DNA of 64,000 bases from Inia geoffrensis (lineage: Eukaryota > Chordata > Mammalia > Artiodactyla > Iniidae): NCBI GenBank assembly GCA_036417435.1, contig CM070904.1, positions 59,280,408 to 59,344,407 of the forward strand, given 5' to 3'. Numbering within the stretch: position 1 is the stretch's first letter; every line of letters starts with the position of its first letter. Below, in pieces: positions 48,314 through 59,899 of this stretch. Under the pieces are notes generated by a model, which saw only the letters and a program-made list of their open reading frames with translations, was not told where the DNA came from and did not search any database. Both the position numbers and the translations under genes were made by a program.

Positions 48314-50250
48314 AAGCATAAAGTCTATTGTTTCAATGCATTTTCAACCAGAATCAGAGTATCACTACAAAGATGTTCTAGAAAACTGATGAGGTAGAAC
48401 AAAGACGAGTTCTTGGGAAAGAGTTAAACAGTTTGGTGGCCTACAGGATAAGGAAGGGGCTGTTCCAGACAGATAAGGCTATGCAAGAGTGACTTCAGAA
48501 ACAAACTGAAGGTATGTTCAGATTCTAAAACAAAATAGAACAAAACTAGAGAACATTTTTTTCCATGTATCTTTATACCATAAATACTTATTCTCAGTAG
48601 GAAGCTCCTCTTCAAGTCAGTTGACCTGAGAATCTGAATTCTTCACAGCAGAGTTAATACCAGCCATATTACCCATGTTGGAGACTTGATGTTCATTTAA
48701 AAAGTGTTGCTCTTTGGATATCTCACATGTCTGTGGGTAGTTTGTTTCCTAATCTTCACCCCTTCTTTCCACCTTAAGCACAGAAGATCGAATGACAAAG
48801 AGCATTTTGTAATTAGTTCCCTCACTAATCTAACATCTAATTGACTGGCATAGTACAGTGTTTCACTTCTTCAGAGGATAAATGTCCCAGGAAATCAAAT
48901 CATTCTAACATGGCCCCAGCTATCAACACATTTCCTAATTGTTGGCAAATGTGTGTGTGTTTTTACAACATCTCACATGGTTTCATTTAGAAAAACTGTA
49001 TTGTGTGGGTTTTTTTTTTTTTTTGCATATGTATAGGTGATCTTGTTAATCAACACTTTACATAAGCATGTGTACTGTTCCTCATTTTTATGCAAATCGT
49101 TTCTGCAACCAGACAGGTGTATTGTCTGCTTTCTATGCATCATCAAGAAATCCAATAACTTGGCTGTGTACCTACATCTGGTTAGGGTTTGACCCAATAC
49201 ATACTTGAATGTGGATTTCAAATACAGGCAGGTGTTGAGCCTATCAGAACTACCAGCAACAGGAATCTCATTCACCCCTGCAAAGGCAACCAGTGATTTA
49301 AAAAAAGATTATAATTTGAACTTTGATGCTGAGGTCTTTTTTCGGGGGGAGGGCTTGTTTATTTAATCACTGAAGCACCACTGAGTACCAGGTTCTCTAG
49401 AATTCTGTTATGCAGCGAAATATGGCTGTACATAATTTTTGAAAACTGACATAGAAAATGAACAAATTGAATTAAGTTTCAAAATCACAGAAAAACACGT
49501 GGCTTATGTTTTGTGGTGTAGTTTTCAGTGTTTGCCTCCAGAAGTGGTCTCCTCATTGGAGCACAGAAGTCAGGGAAGAGCTGGACAGTGGGCACGAGAC
49601 AAATCATCCATAACAAACGGTAACGCTGTCCTCTGACTCTCCTTTGCCAGCACGCCTTCCCCACCCGCAGTGCACTGGAAGAAGGACGTGGATGCCAGTA
49701 CGTATAGGCAGCTATTAATCAAAGAGCCCCTTTTGGATCCTCACATGTTGAGAAGATTAAAGCCTATTTTTAGTTTTCAGGGAACAGAACTGCTAACACA
49801 TAAGGTCACAACTGGTTGCTCTACAGCAGTGAAGATTTACATTGCCACAAGAGAGAGGAAGTAAAAAACAAGAAAAGCCAAGATGGCTTTGAAAACTGTC
49901 TGTCGTCTCATGGCCATGCAAACAGCTTAAAAACCCTGGGAGAAAAGAGAAAAAAGATGTGACCACCATATCAGTGACCAATATACAACTGTGTATATAT
50001 GTGCCCTTAATTCCTAAGGCATATTCTTTTGTCAGAATAGACATTTGGTAGAAAGAAAAACCACTTTGTCCCTAAAGCAGAGAAAAGAAATAAGGGGAGG
50101 AGGGAGTTGTAGAGGGAGTGTGGACAAGGCAGGGGCTTAAAAATGACTGAAAAAAATATAATGACCTCATACTGAGCACTAAAGAGAAGGAGTGAGAGAA
50201 GAGGACAACACAGAGGGGGAGAAACAGGCAGATTTAGCATCTATTTTGTA
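48314..50250. other. Repeat-poor, no supported gene
   Basis: Nothing recognised except a T15-type run near 49010. Frames of 63-100 codons lack signatures. Confidence 0.4.
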
Positions 50251-50316
50251 AGAAGGGGGAAAAGGGAGAGAGAGAGAGAGGAAGAGAAGGAGGGGTGGGG
50301 GGAGGGAGGGAGGAGA
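50251..50316. repeat. Purine tract (GA/GGGA-rich)
   Basis: Sixty-six bases of purine with a single T at 50296, passing from (GA)n to GGGA-type units. Confidence 0.95.
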
Positions 50317-51104
50317 CATGTAACTTGCCATTGTAGAGCATCCCTTCTAGGAGGCTAGACAGCAAGTTACTTCTTCCCACTACGGCTGCAGACACATAGC
50401 TGACACCTCTCTGAGGCCAAAGGAACATGTCAGGCCACCATGAACCTAAGTTAGTGAAGAGCTGCCTTACTCAGATAAAGCCTTCTAGATAATGAACAAA
50501 GTTCAGCTAAACTCTCAGGGTAAAGACTACCTCTCAAATAATGATCATGAATTAGAATATGGCAGACCTGGACTGAAACAGGGAACAGAATTGAGTGAAC
50601 CTGATTGCTATTCAATTTGCTTCGCTGAATGCCTTAAAGTGAGAGCTGCCGGAATACACCAACTTCAAATCCAGGAAACCTGCTTGCAAGAGACAGATTC
50701 ATCGGATCCACTGGTATAAAGATTTTAAACCTGAGTGAAATAAGGGAAGAAGTTTAATCCACTGGCCAGGGGTGACTAATTCTACCCAGAAATACCCTGA
50801 CCGTGGGAATGAGACCAAGATCCCACAGGTCAATAAAGCATTTGACTCACTCTGTTCTACTTTTTGTCAGCAGTGGTTCTGCCCATCGTTACAAAGCCTA
50901 TGGCTTCACTAGGCATTTTGTAAACTGTTCTAAAATTTTAAATGTTCTCTTAAACATTGGTGGCCTGAAAATATTAATGAATATTTCAAAATTGTCTAAA
51001 CTGAACCTAGAGGGGCTTCTGACTTGAGTAGAGCTGACTCTACAGGTAACATACAAAATCCTTCCGAATTATTGTATTTATTGTTCTGTGGAGCATCACG
51101 GTTT
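50317..51104. other. No recognised feature
   Basis: No repeat or exon recognised. Confidence 0.4.
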
Positions 51105-51240
51105 GATGTGTTCATGGCATTCAACAAACATTTATGGAATGACTGTTTCAATTATTTTCCCAAATGTTGGGATAAAGGCAATGTGAGGATGAATAAAAAG
51201 TGTTTCTGTCCATGAAGAGCTTGGAACAAGGCAGGATGAA
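51105..51240 (+). repeat. Ancient LINE-type repeat opening block
   Basis: 'gcattcaacaaacatttatggaatgactg', 'ttgggataaaggcaatgtgagga', 'ctgtccatgaagagcttggaacaag' follow the same opening block as 16.1, 37.9 and 53.4 kb. Confidence 0.55.
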
Positions 51241-52375
51241 AAAGTACTAGCTCCTACTTTAACGGTTAATAGAGTTTGAATTAAAAAAGAAAAAAACCTC
51301 TCAGCATTATTTCCCTGACTTATCCTAAGGGTGAACTAAATGTTTAAATGTATTATAAAAGATCAAGTTCTCTTTACTGTTTTTTCTTTTACCTGAGAAT
51401 TCCCGTCAGCGTTGAAACTGGAAACATAGTTTGTGGTTTCTCACAATTTCACTGACTTCAGCAAGTTAAAAAGAATACCCAAAAGGCAGGTATGTTTTCC
51501 TTCTATGCTACTTCTCAACTCTTTCTTCCCCTCCTCCTGCACAGAAAAAAAAAAAAAAATCTTATAACTATAAACTGGTCTCCTGCTTGGATTAATTTTC
51601 TTCACCAAAACAGTGACCATTGTCAAATGCCTTCTTGCATCTCCATGGAAACTGTTTCCTTGGCCATAGACAAAGGTCTGCCTATAATACAATGCCAGGA
51701 GAGTGTCTGAGGTTGTAGACCCCTTGTTTAAAATCACAGTGCAAGGGTGTAATGTGGATTTTATATTATTTCTGCCTGTCTGTTTCAGCTGGTAGGCCTT
51801 CATTCCAAAATATTTTTTCAAATGAAGTAGCAGAAAACAGCTTTACATTTTTGTTATCCCTTCCAGCACAAAATAAAAAATGCCTGTGCTGCCACTGCCT
51901 GATTCAATCAAGTGGAGTACATTCGATACCCACGGGCTACAAGTGCTGGAAAAGCTGACTTGTATTTTAATTAATAATGTGCTACACTTTCTCAACAGCT
52001 AGGCCTTTGGCAATCTGATTTGCTTTGTTCATTATTTGCTGTAAACAATTTTCAAACAACATGTAGGCAACTCTATTTCTGAATATCTCCTGCTAATTCA
52101 TAACATTAACAAAAATATGGAGGAGAATTTTTTCTTCCTTGACAAAAAAAATCCTGATTAAACTTTAATCATAGCCAGTAGAGGTTTGGGGTTGGGAATA
52201 TTGGGGTTTACAAGCCCAAGAGATAAAATTAAATACAAAAAAACACAATAAATTATATATAATAAGTATATACTGCCAGTTAACTAAAACACATATAACC
52301 AGGATAAGACTTAGGTGTCCTTGAAAATTTGGTGACACAGTATGGATAAAATTCCATGGTCATTATTCGGTCCAT
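51241..52375. other. Repeat-poor stretch, possible non-coding element
   Basis: No transposon recognised. The part 51830-52140 has mixed composition with repeated homeodomain-type TAAT cores. The 126-codon minus-strand frame at 51441-51821 passes through a T-rich tract and is judged chance. Confidence 0.4.
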
Positions 52376-52740
52376 TGCCATGGACCAAACTGTGTCCCCC
52401 AACAATTTGTATGTTGAAGTCCTAACCCCCCGAACGACAGCATTTGGAGATAGCATCTTTACAGAGGTATGAAAGTTAAATGAGATCATCAGGGTAGTGT
52501 CCTGATCTTGTAAGATTAGTATTCTTATAAGAAGAGACATCAAACAGCTCACTCTCTCTGCCACGTGAGAACACGGTGACTGGCTGTCTGCAAGCCAGCG
52601 AGAGATCTTACCAGAAACGGAATTATCGAGCACCTTAATCTTAGACTTCTCAGCCTTTAGAACTGTGAGAAATAAATTTTTGTTGTTTAGGCCACCCAGT
52701 CGGTGGTATTTTGTCATGGCAGCCCAAGCTGACAAATACA
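52376..52740 (+). mobile_element. MST-like MaLR LTR (ERVL-MaLR), solo
   Basis: Starts TGCCATGGACCAAACTGTGTC and runs 'tgtatgttgaagtcctaacccccc', 'ttcttataagaagagacatcaaacagctcactctctctgcca', 'tgcaagccagcgagag', 'aactgtgagaaataaatttttgttgtttaggccacccagtcggtgg', ending 'gcagcccaagctgac'. Close to full length. A polyadenylation-type AATAAA lies in the usual place. No internal retroviral genes. The 187-codon minus-strand frame at 52280-52843 is a chance reading across it. Confidence 0.9.
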
Positions 52741-52924
52741 TTTGGAGAAGAGGCAATTGAAAGTATTGAATCGCTCTCTTTACGTTAAATAGAATATACA
52801 CACCTTCCCCAGATGGAGGTAAGTGGTTAATCTTCACATCCACAGGACAGGAACTTCTTAGAATAGTATTAAAGTTTAGGAAAGAGGACTTGCTTTAGAT
52901 ATGAAGAATAACTTTAGAATTAGG

Positions 52925-53110
52925 GACATATATGGATGGAAGAACAATTTCTTTCCTTTGCATGGCACTTTATGGCTTACAAACCACTTTCCTACAGATT
53001 GGCTTTACATCATCCCTATAAAGTGTAAAAGAATTAGCATCTCCAGTTTTGAAATGAGGAGACTGATCAAGATTATACAAGTTATAAGCAGCAGCACAAG
53101 GAACAGGTAA
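52925..53110 (-). repeat. MIR-like repeat, minus strand
   Basis: 'catggcactttatggcttacaaaccac', 'gacatcatccctataaag' and 'agttttgaaatgaggagactgatcaag' fit a MIR-type core in reverse complement. Confidence 0.5.
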
Positions 53111-53264
53111 TAAAGCATATACATGGTGGAACAAAGGTTACACTTCTGATCTCGAATGTAGCACATAATGAGAGGCATAAAAGGACCAGTTTTGAAGCCC
53201 ATTTTTGAAGTATGAATGACTTAAGAGGATAATTTAAGTATTTTCTCCTCTTTCAAGTTAAACT

Positions 53265-53290
53265 AATACTATCTTTCAAAAGATAGTATT
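53265..53290. repeat. Perfect 11-bp inverted repeat
   Basis: AATACTATCTT (53265-53275) and AAGATAGTATT (53280-53290) around a 4-base loop TCAA. Confidence 0.95.
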
Positions 53291-53419
53291 CCCATCATAT
53301 TAATGGAATCTACTATTTTAAAACTTTCATAAGACAATAGTGACAATAACTACAGCTGAGATGAACCTGGGTTGATATCGTCATATACAAAACTATTGAT
53401 ACATTTATTAATTTACTTA

Positions 53420-53540
53420 TCATTCATGTAACAGATGTGTAATGAGCACCTATATTTTTTCAGATGTTGTGTTTAGTACTGAGTATACAATAGTGAAGAA
53501 AATAATCATGATTCCTGCTTTTAAGGAGCAGATATCTATT
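53420..53540 (+). repeat. Ancient LINE-type repeat, left part, split by L1
   Basis: 'aatgagcacctatattttttcag', 'gtactgagtatacaatagtgaagaaaa', 'attcctgcttttaaggagc' form the opening block. The rest of the unit resumes after the L1 at 54643. Confidence 0.6.
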
Positions 53541-54624
53541 TCTTTCTTTCTTTTTGGTGTTAAAAACCTTGAGCATATTTATTTATTTATTTATTTATAT
53601 TTATAACTAATTTTTATTGGAGTATACTTGCTTTACAATATTGTGTTAGGTTCTACTGTACAGCAAAGTGAATCAGCTATACATATACATGTATCCCCTC
53701 TTTTTTGGATTTCCTCCCCATTTAGGTCACCACAGAGCACTGAATAGAGTTCCCTGAGCTATACAGTAGGCTCTCATTAGTTATCTATTTTATACATATT
53801 GTCAATAGTGAATATATGTCTATCCCAATCTCCCAATACATCCAATCCCCACTTCTTCCCCCTTGGTATCCATACATTTGTTCTCTACGTTTGTGTCTCT
53901 ATTTCTGCTTGGCAAATAAGATTACCTATATTATTTTTCTAGATTTCACACATATGCATTAATATACGATATTTGTTTTTCTCTTTCTGACTTACTTCAC
54001 TCAGTATGACAGTCTCTAGATGCATCCACATCTCTACAAATGACCCATTTTTTTCCCTTTTTATGGCTGAGTAATATTCCATTGTATATATTTACCACAT
54101 CTTCTTTACCCATTCGTCTGTCGATGGGCGTTTAGGTTGCTTCCATGTCCTGGCTATTGTAAATAGTGCTGCAATGAACACTGGGGTGCACGTGTCTTTT
54201 TGAAGTATGGTTTTCTCTGGGTATATGCCCAGTAGTGGGATTGCTGGGTCATATGGTAATTCTATTTTTAGTTCTTTAAGGAACCTCCATACTGTTCTCC
54301 ATAGTGGCTGTATCAATTTACATTCCCAGCAACAGTGCAAGAGGGTTCCCTTTTCTCCACACCCTCACCGGCATTTATTGTTTGTAGATTTTTTAATGAT
54401 GGCCATTCTGGTCGGTGTGAGGTGATACCTTATTGTAGTTTTGATTTGCATTTCTCTAATAATTAGTGATGTCGAACATCTTTTCATGTGTTTATTGGCC
54501 ATCTGTATGTCTTCTTTGTAGAAATGTCTATTTAGGTCTTCCGCCCATTTTTGGATTGGGTTGTTTGTTTTTTTGATATTGAGTTGCATGAGCTGTTTGT
54601 ATATTTTGGAGATTAATCCTTTGT
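53541..54624 (-). mobile_element. L1 LINE (cetartiodactyl type), 5'-truncated, antisense
   Basis: Plus-strand text runs from a (TTTA)n tract at 53577-53602 and 'tttttattggagtatacttgctttacaat' (3' UTR) through 'gagtaatattccattgtat' to 'ggagattaatcctttgt' in ORF2. Minus-strand frames 54092-54340 and 54365-54589 carry the ORF2 carboxy-terminal region ([47 protein letters not shown]). The element is broken by frameshifts. An imperfect 18-bp duplication (53523-53540, 54625-54642; 15 of 18 match) flanks it. Confidence 0.93.
53577..53602. repeat. (TTTA)n microsatellite in the L1 tail
   Basis: About six TTTA units at the tail side of the antisense L1. Confidence 0.85.
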
Positions 54625-54642
54625 AAGGAGCTGACGTCTATT

Positions 54643-55345
54643 AATGCTAATTCCACTAAGCCAAAATGTATCTAGGACTTACTAGGCAGCAACCCCTAGA
54701 TAGACAAAAATTTAAATATACAAAAATAAGGTTTAATGATTATCTGTAAGAAAAAAATTGTGCATTAAGAATTTTAATACAATATGATAGGTACAATCAC
54801 ATAGAAGTATGAGCTATGTGCCATGGTGGCATAAAGTCAGAGATGATCAACACTTCCTGAGGAGGGGAACCTCAAAGAAAACATCTCATTTGAATGAAAG
54901 GAGGAATACTAGGTACAAATGGTGAGAAAGGGGATTTCTTTCGGGTGTAATAGCTCGTATAAATATATACAAGTCAAAATTAAGTGTAGGTCCAGAGAAA
55001 AATCAGTCAGTTTCACGTACTTTCATTTTTTATGTAGATGGGTAAGGTATAAGTATGGATATATTATGAGGGATAAAGAACAATGAGGCTGGAGACAGAA
55101 ATGGAACCAAATCATAAAGAGTTTTAAATATCACACAAATAAATATACTTTATTTTATAGAAAGTTGGAAACCACCGAGGAGTTGTAAACAGAATAGTGA
55201 AATAACCATATTTGTGTTTTAGAGAGACATCTAACAAGAATGTGGAAGATGAGGTAGAGACATGTGAGACTGGAAACCGGGAGATAATTGAAATAGTCAA
55301 GCTGAAGTGAATAAGGACCTGGGCCAAGGCAGTGGCACTGGCAGT
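54643..55345 (+). repeat. Ancient LINE-type repeat, right part
   Basis: 'cctgaggaggggaacctcaaag', 'gaggctggagacagaaatgg', 'catcaagagttttaaatatc'-type text ('aaatcataaagagttttaaatatc'), 'gtagagacatgtgagactgg', 'ggcagtggcactggcagtggcag'. Continues the unit begun at 53420. Confidence 0.55.
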
Positions 55346-55364
55346 GGCAGCGAAACTCCTTTAT

Positions 55365-55510
55365 TGCTATAGTCAGTCAAAAAGACCATCCAGCTCAGTC
55401 TCCTCTTTTATGAACAAGACCTTCAAAGTCAGTGAGAACAAGTGACTTACCCAGTGGCACATAGAAACAAGCCTTGATCTTGGATCCCCTCATTTCCGTT
55501 CCAGCCCACC
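55365..55510 (-). repeat. Possible MIR-like fragment
   Basis: 'gaccatccagctcagtctcct' and 'gtgacttacccagtggcacatagaa' resemble a MIR-type reverse complement; weak. Confidence 0.3.
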
Positions 55511-58500
55511 TGTACATGGAAAGGCCTCAATTTCATCTTTATCCTATTGCACATAATGGTAGAACAGTATTATGTGGAAAGATGATCTAGAAAGATGACC
55601 TTTCTCTTGGTCTGCTCATAGACTCCCACTCAAGCCTGGTGACTTGTTGATCACATAATCAAGTAAAACACAGCTTAGGTGGACAATTAAAGGGTGTCCA
55701 TGCAGCTGAAAGCTGCTTCTTATTTCCCAGGGCTTTCAGTCTTAGAATAACTCTTTAGCTACTAAATGCACGCTTATAAAGCTGCCCTGTAACTAGCCAG
55801 TCAAATAATGTCATACCAGTCCAGCCCCATCCAGAAGAACAGGGCCTGCAAAGGAATGTTTGCTAAGGACATCAGTACCATGAAGAGTCCCTGTTCTCAT
55901 GAGAGAAGCACATGGTGTAACTTGGACCTCTTTGGGGCCAAGGGGTGTACTTCTTGGCCAATTCCATCAGCCTTAGAAAACAACCTACTTTGAATAGTAT
56001 TAAGTTACTGCATGGGGTTACAATCTGTCCCACTATTTCTAATGTTCCCAACAAATTTCTTGGCAATTTAACCTTAAACCCATCAGCTAAATTTTTATTT
56101 TATCCTCACAGTTTAGAATAGTACCTCAGTTCCCCCATATTGGTATCACTAGGTTAAAAGCATTACTTTGTATTGAGTGGAGTTGTTCACATTGGACTTA
56201 CTCAATTGTTCACTCTACCTGCTGAGTTTAAACGTACTCCTTCACTTCAACTTACGGTGAGAATTGAATAGGATTTCCAAATTCCCAATTGACACTCATC
56301 TTTGGGATTTGGGAATGAAAAACTGGAATTTTAAAAAATTCTCAGTACTTCTCAAAAATCATAAGTTATTACTGTATTTTTCATAACACTTTATGTAATA
56401 GTAATGAGTGACCATCGTAATAAACATAACTAATTCGCTGTGACAGGGTTAAAGTTTCAGAACTTTTCTGTTAGAAAGAGACACAGTATTAAACGAACGT
56501 GTCATTTTGATTTAAAACATGTCTGACAATGAGCTAACTGATTTCCTCTGTTTCTTAAGACACTTTTAACATTTTTCAATATTCTTTAGTTGATATTATA
56601 AATATCATAAATTATTTAATAAATAAAAATTATTACGTTTATTATTATTTACAAAGAACTGTAACCTATAGAGTATATTCAAACACTGGAAAATGCCAGT
56701 GAATATTATTGGGTGGTCTTGAACAAAGTACCATTCTGATCTCCCAGCAAGGTTAAAGGCACTGCACAGAATCAAATGTCGAAATTACCAATTTAAGGAC
56801 TTATTTTGCTTTCAAAACTTGTTTATTCTTGGAGCATCACTCACAGGATTTATATAATGTATACTACGTGTATAAACTTGTTAATATTTATTTTATTTAC
56901 AAGAATGGTGAGCCACTAGCTAAAGACAGGACCACAAACACATATTTATAACCTGGCAACTATTCTATAACTAAACAAGCTGACTCGTTAGGATCTTGAC
57001 CACGTCTCTTTCCCCTTATCCTTCCCTGGCTCTAAGAGGCATCAGCTTTATTCTCAGACTCCACATATCAGCATTTCTTACTCTTGCCTTTGCCTTGAAG
57101 TTGTCCCAGTAATGTTTCTATGTGGATTGTTTAGCTTTAATTCCTATGAAAATAATACTTTTTCCCATTTTCTTGATTTCTGAACTGATTTTTTCTCAGG
57201 ATTTAGGATTCATAAAAACATTAATTCTCCCAAGAAATACCAAGAAGAAATTCCTGCGTGGAAACACTAGACCCAATCATTCCCTTGCAATCTGAAGTTA
57301 CAGCAGACACCAGCCACTAGAGCAGCCAGTTCAGGTTTCTGAGAATGTGGAAAGTGAGTTAATGTCCACAGAACATCCACATGGTCCAAAGTCTGTATTT
57401 ATACTCACATAAAAAGTTCTTAATTTCAATTAAAAAATAATTTTATTTCAATATAGCTTAGCCAAATGACTAGAGAAACAATTACTTTTTAAAATTTCAT
57501 TCATTTTGTACTATTTATTTTGGAATCAAGGAATCAACTTGTATCATGATACTTATTTGTCCTGATGTCTGGAAAGATAACATGAATTTAGCAGGTTATT
57601 CACTAAATCGATCGTATTATAACAAATACAAATTGTGTTTCTCAGCCTCTCGGAAATTTCATAACCTTCTGTAATAGGTGAAGTACGTATATAAATGGTA
57701 ATTATTAAGGGATAATTATTAAATTATGCCCTTGCTCTAAAGAGAATAGTTTAATCTTTTTTAATTTATAAAAGCAGAATAGGCTCTGTACTCTCAGTGA
57801 TACTATTATGGTCATTGTCTGTATAATCCTTGCATCCTTTTCGTGGATTTCACCTGGGTGCTATACACCAAAAATAGAGACCAAGGACCCAGTACAAGCC
57901 CCTGACATGGCATTGTGACATCGGGTTCACTGGAGAAAAAGGGACATCTCTGTCAGGATCTCTGCTCTCTGATTAATGAGGAGGCATTCATTACAACTCA
58001 GGAACGTACAGCACCTCCACAAACTAGGAAATCAATTTATTAGTCTATGGGCAGAGGTTAAGGAACAAGAGAAAGAGAAAGAAAAGGGGAAAAAAAGGAC
58101 AAGAAAACAGCTGAAGCAGTACAGAGATGTAAAGTCACATGTGTCACAGGCTTAAGAGTAGTAATACTGACTCCTGGAAATCAGCACATATTTTAAATAA
58201 GTATAAAATTCTTTAAATGATTAAATGAAAAGATAGAAATATTAATGATTCAGCTAAGTATGTTATTTTAAATGTCCCCATGTCACTGTCATTTATCAAT
58301 ATATAAAACCGATTATATTGTTTTGTTGAAAGATCAAAAGAAAATGAAGTCGGCTACTAAAACGTAGAATTTTTTAGAACATGTTTACCACCTACTGCGT
58401 AACTAGCTGGTGTCTCAGTAGCCAAGCCAATGGGAACATATTAGATAGGATTGCCTGCTTACAAGCATGACCATTCCGTGGGTCTGGATAGAAACCAAGG

Positions 58501-59818
58501 CTGTCTGGAAGCCAGAGACCCAGCATAAGGTTTACGGTGGAGCTGACTTCTGCTTCCATCACCTCTCTCCACGGTCGCAGCGATTCTCCGAGAGGGCTGG
58601 GACCTTTGCCATATCTTCTTCCAAAAGTGTATGTATCACTTCAGGCAGTGCAAAATGCAGTTATTCAAAATCTCTTACTGTGAAAGAAATAAATGCCTTT
58701 CTTCTAGGGATTGTTGTATAAAGTGTCACATCCACCACGGAGATTATTATCACTGGAACTAATAGTGATGTGATGTCATTTTAACATATCATACCCGTGC
58801 CAGATGCTGGCTAGCTCTTCATCAAACCTATTTCTTCTTCTTCCTCAGAACACAGCGAAACTGTATTTTCTTCCCTTCCTTGTAGTTGGGTGTGGCCACT
58901 AAACTCAGCTCCAGTGAATAACTTTTGAGTGGAAGTGACTGACCGACAAAAGCCTCCCACACAAAGTCTTTCACGCTCTTTCTCTTTCTGCCAGCCCGGG
59001 GGGAGGGGAGCCTTGGCTGTGTCTGGGTGCCGTGCTTGAAGAAGCCAAGACCACAAGAAGAAAAGAGTCTGCCTCCTTGAATCACCACTTAGAGGAGAGG
59101 CAGCCACCAATTCAGAACACCTCTTTTGGATTTTATGAGACAAAAATATAAATTTCTGTAGTATTTGTTCCATTACACATTTGTCACCGTTATTGTTAAG
59201 GTAGCTAATGTCACTTACCTATTGCAATAGTCATCGTGATGGAAAGCCGTGTTTTATCACACATAGTTCACAAACCTTCTACCATCTGTGAGGCCAATGT
59301 GAATTTTCGCTACAACAGAAACATGCCACTCATGCACCATTAAATATATCACTTTTAATAATTAATTTAGAAAAATGTAATTAATTAGTGCTCACCACTG
59401 TATTTCCAGGATCCTCTCTGCCTTATTTTCCTCATTCAGTTATAAGTCTCAGGTCTTATTTTTTAAACTTTCAGTGTGTTAAGAATAGTAGATACTCGTT
59501 GATAGCAGTAGAAGGAAGCTGATTGAACTCATGAGTGTTGTTTATTATTCTGAGATTTATTATTTGACTTCATATTCAACTTTTATACTTCCATGGAAGT
59601 GAAAAGAGCGCAACGACATCAGAAGTTAATTCAGTCCAAAATAAGCCTACGAACACTTATTCCCTCCAGAAACGAAAGCGAAACAAATTTAATTTAAAGG
59701 CAAAAGTATATAAGTAGTTGGAAGGTTTTTAAAGTGTCATCAAGACATTTTAAATTATAGCTAATATATGAGGAAAACAACAACGACTGTTTTTGTAATA
59801 TTGAGAGTTTTGTAAAAT
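55511..59818. other. AT-rich, repeat-poor, no supported gene
   Basis: Over 4 kb with no transposon I can name. Holds a purine-rich stretch at 58063-58115. Frames at 58467-58721 (84 codons) and 58811-59173 minus (120 codons) have no domain, and the latter is built from low-complexity E/K-rich and proline-rich text. Confidence 0.4.
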
Positions 59819-59875
59819 TGATCATTTTAAAATGATCATCACAATTATACTGTGCAAAGTAGCACAGTATAATTG
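59819..59875. repeat. 20-bp palindrome beside a 14-bp hairpin
   Basis: TGATCATTTTAAAATGATCA (59819-59838) is a perfect palindrome. Three bases on, CAATTATACTGTGC (59842-59855) and GCACAGTATAATTG (59862-59875) form a perfect inverted repeat around AAAGTA. Confidence 0.97.
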
Positions 59876-59899
59876 ACTAATTTCTACTATTTATTCTGT

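Noticed and set aside
51441..51821. 126-codon open frame on the minus strand
   Set aside because: Includes translated T/A tract (FFFFF) and has no domain; length is within chance for 64 kb of AT-rich DNA in six frames.
52280..52843. 187-codon open frame on the minus strand
   Set aside because: It runs antisense through a solo MST-like LTR and its flanks; no domain, no start context, no homologous family recognised.
54092..54589. Possible reverse-transcriptase-related gene
   Set aside because: It is the carboxy end of a 5'-truncated, frameshifted L1 ORF2, not a host gene.
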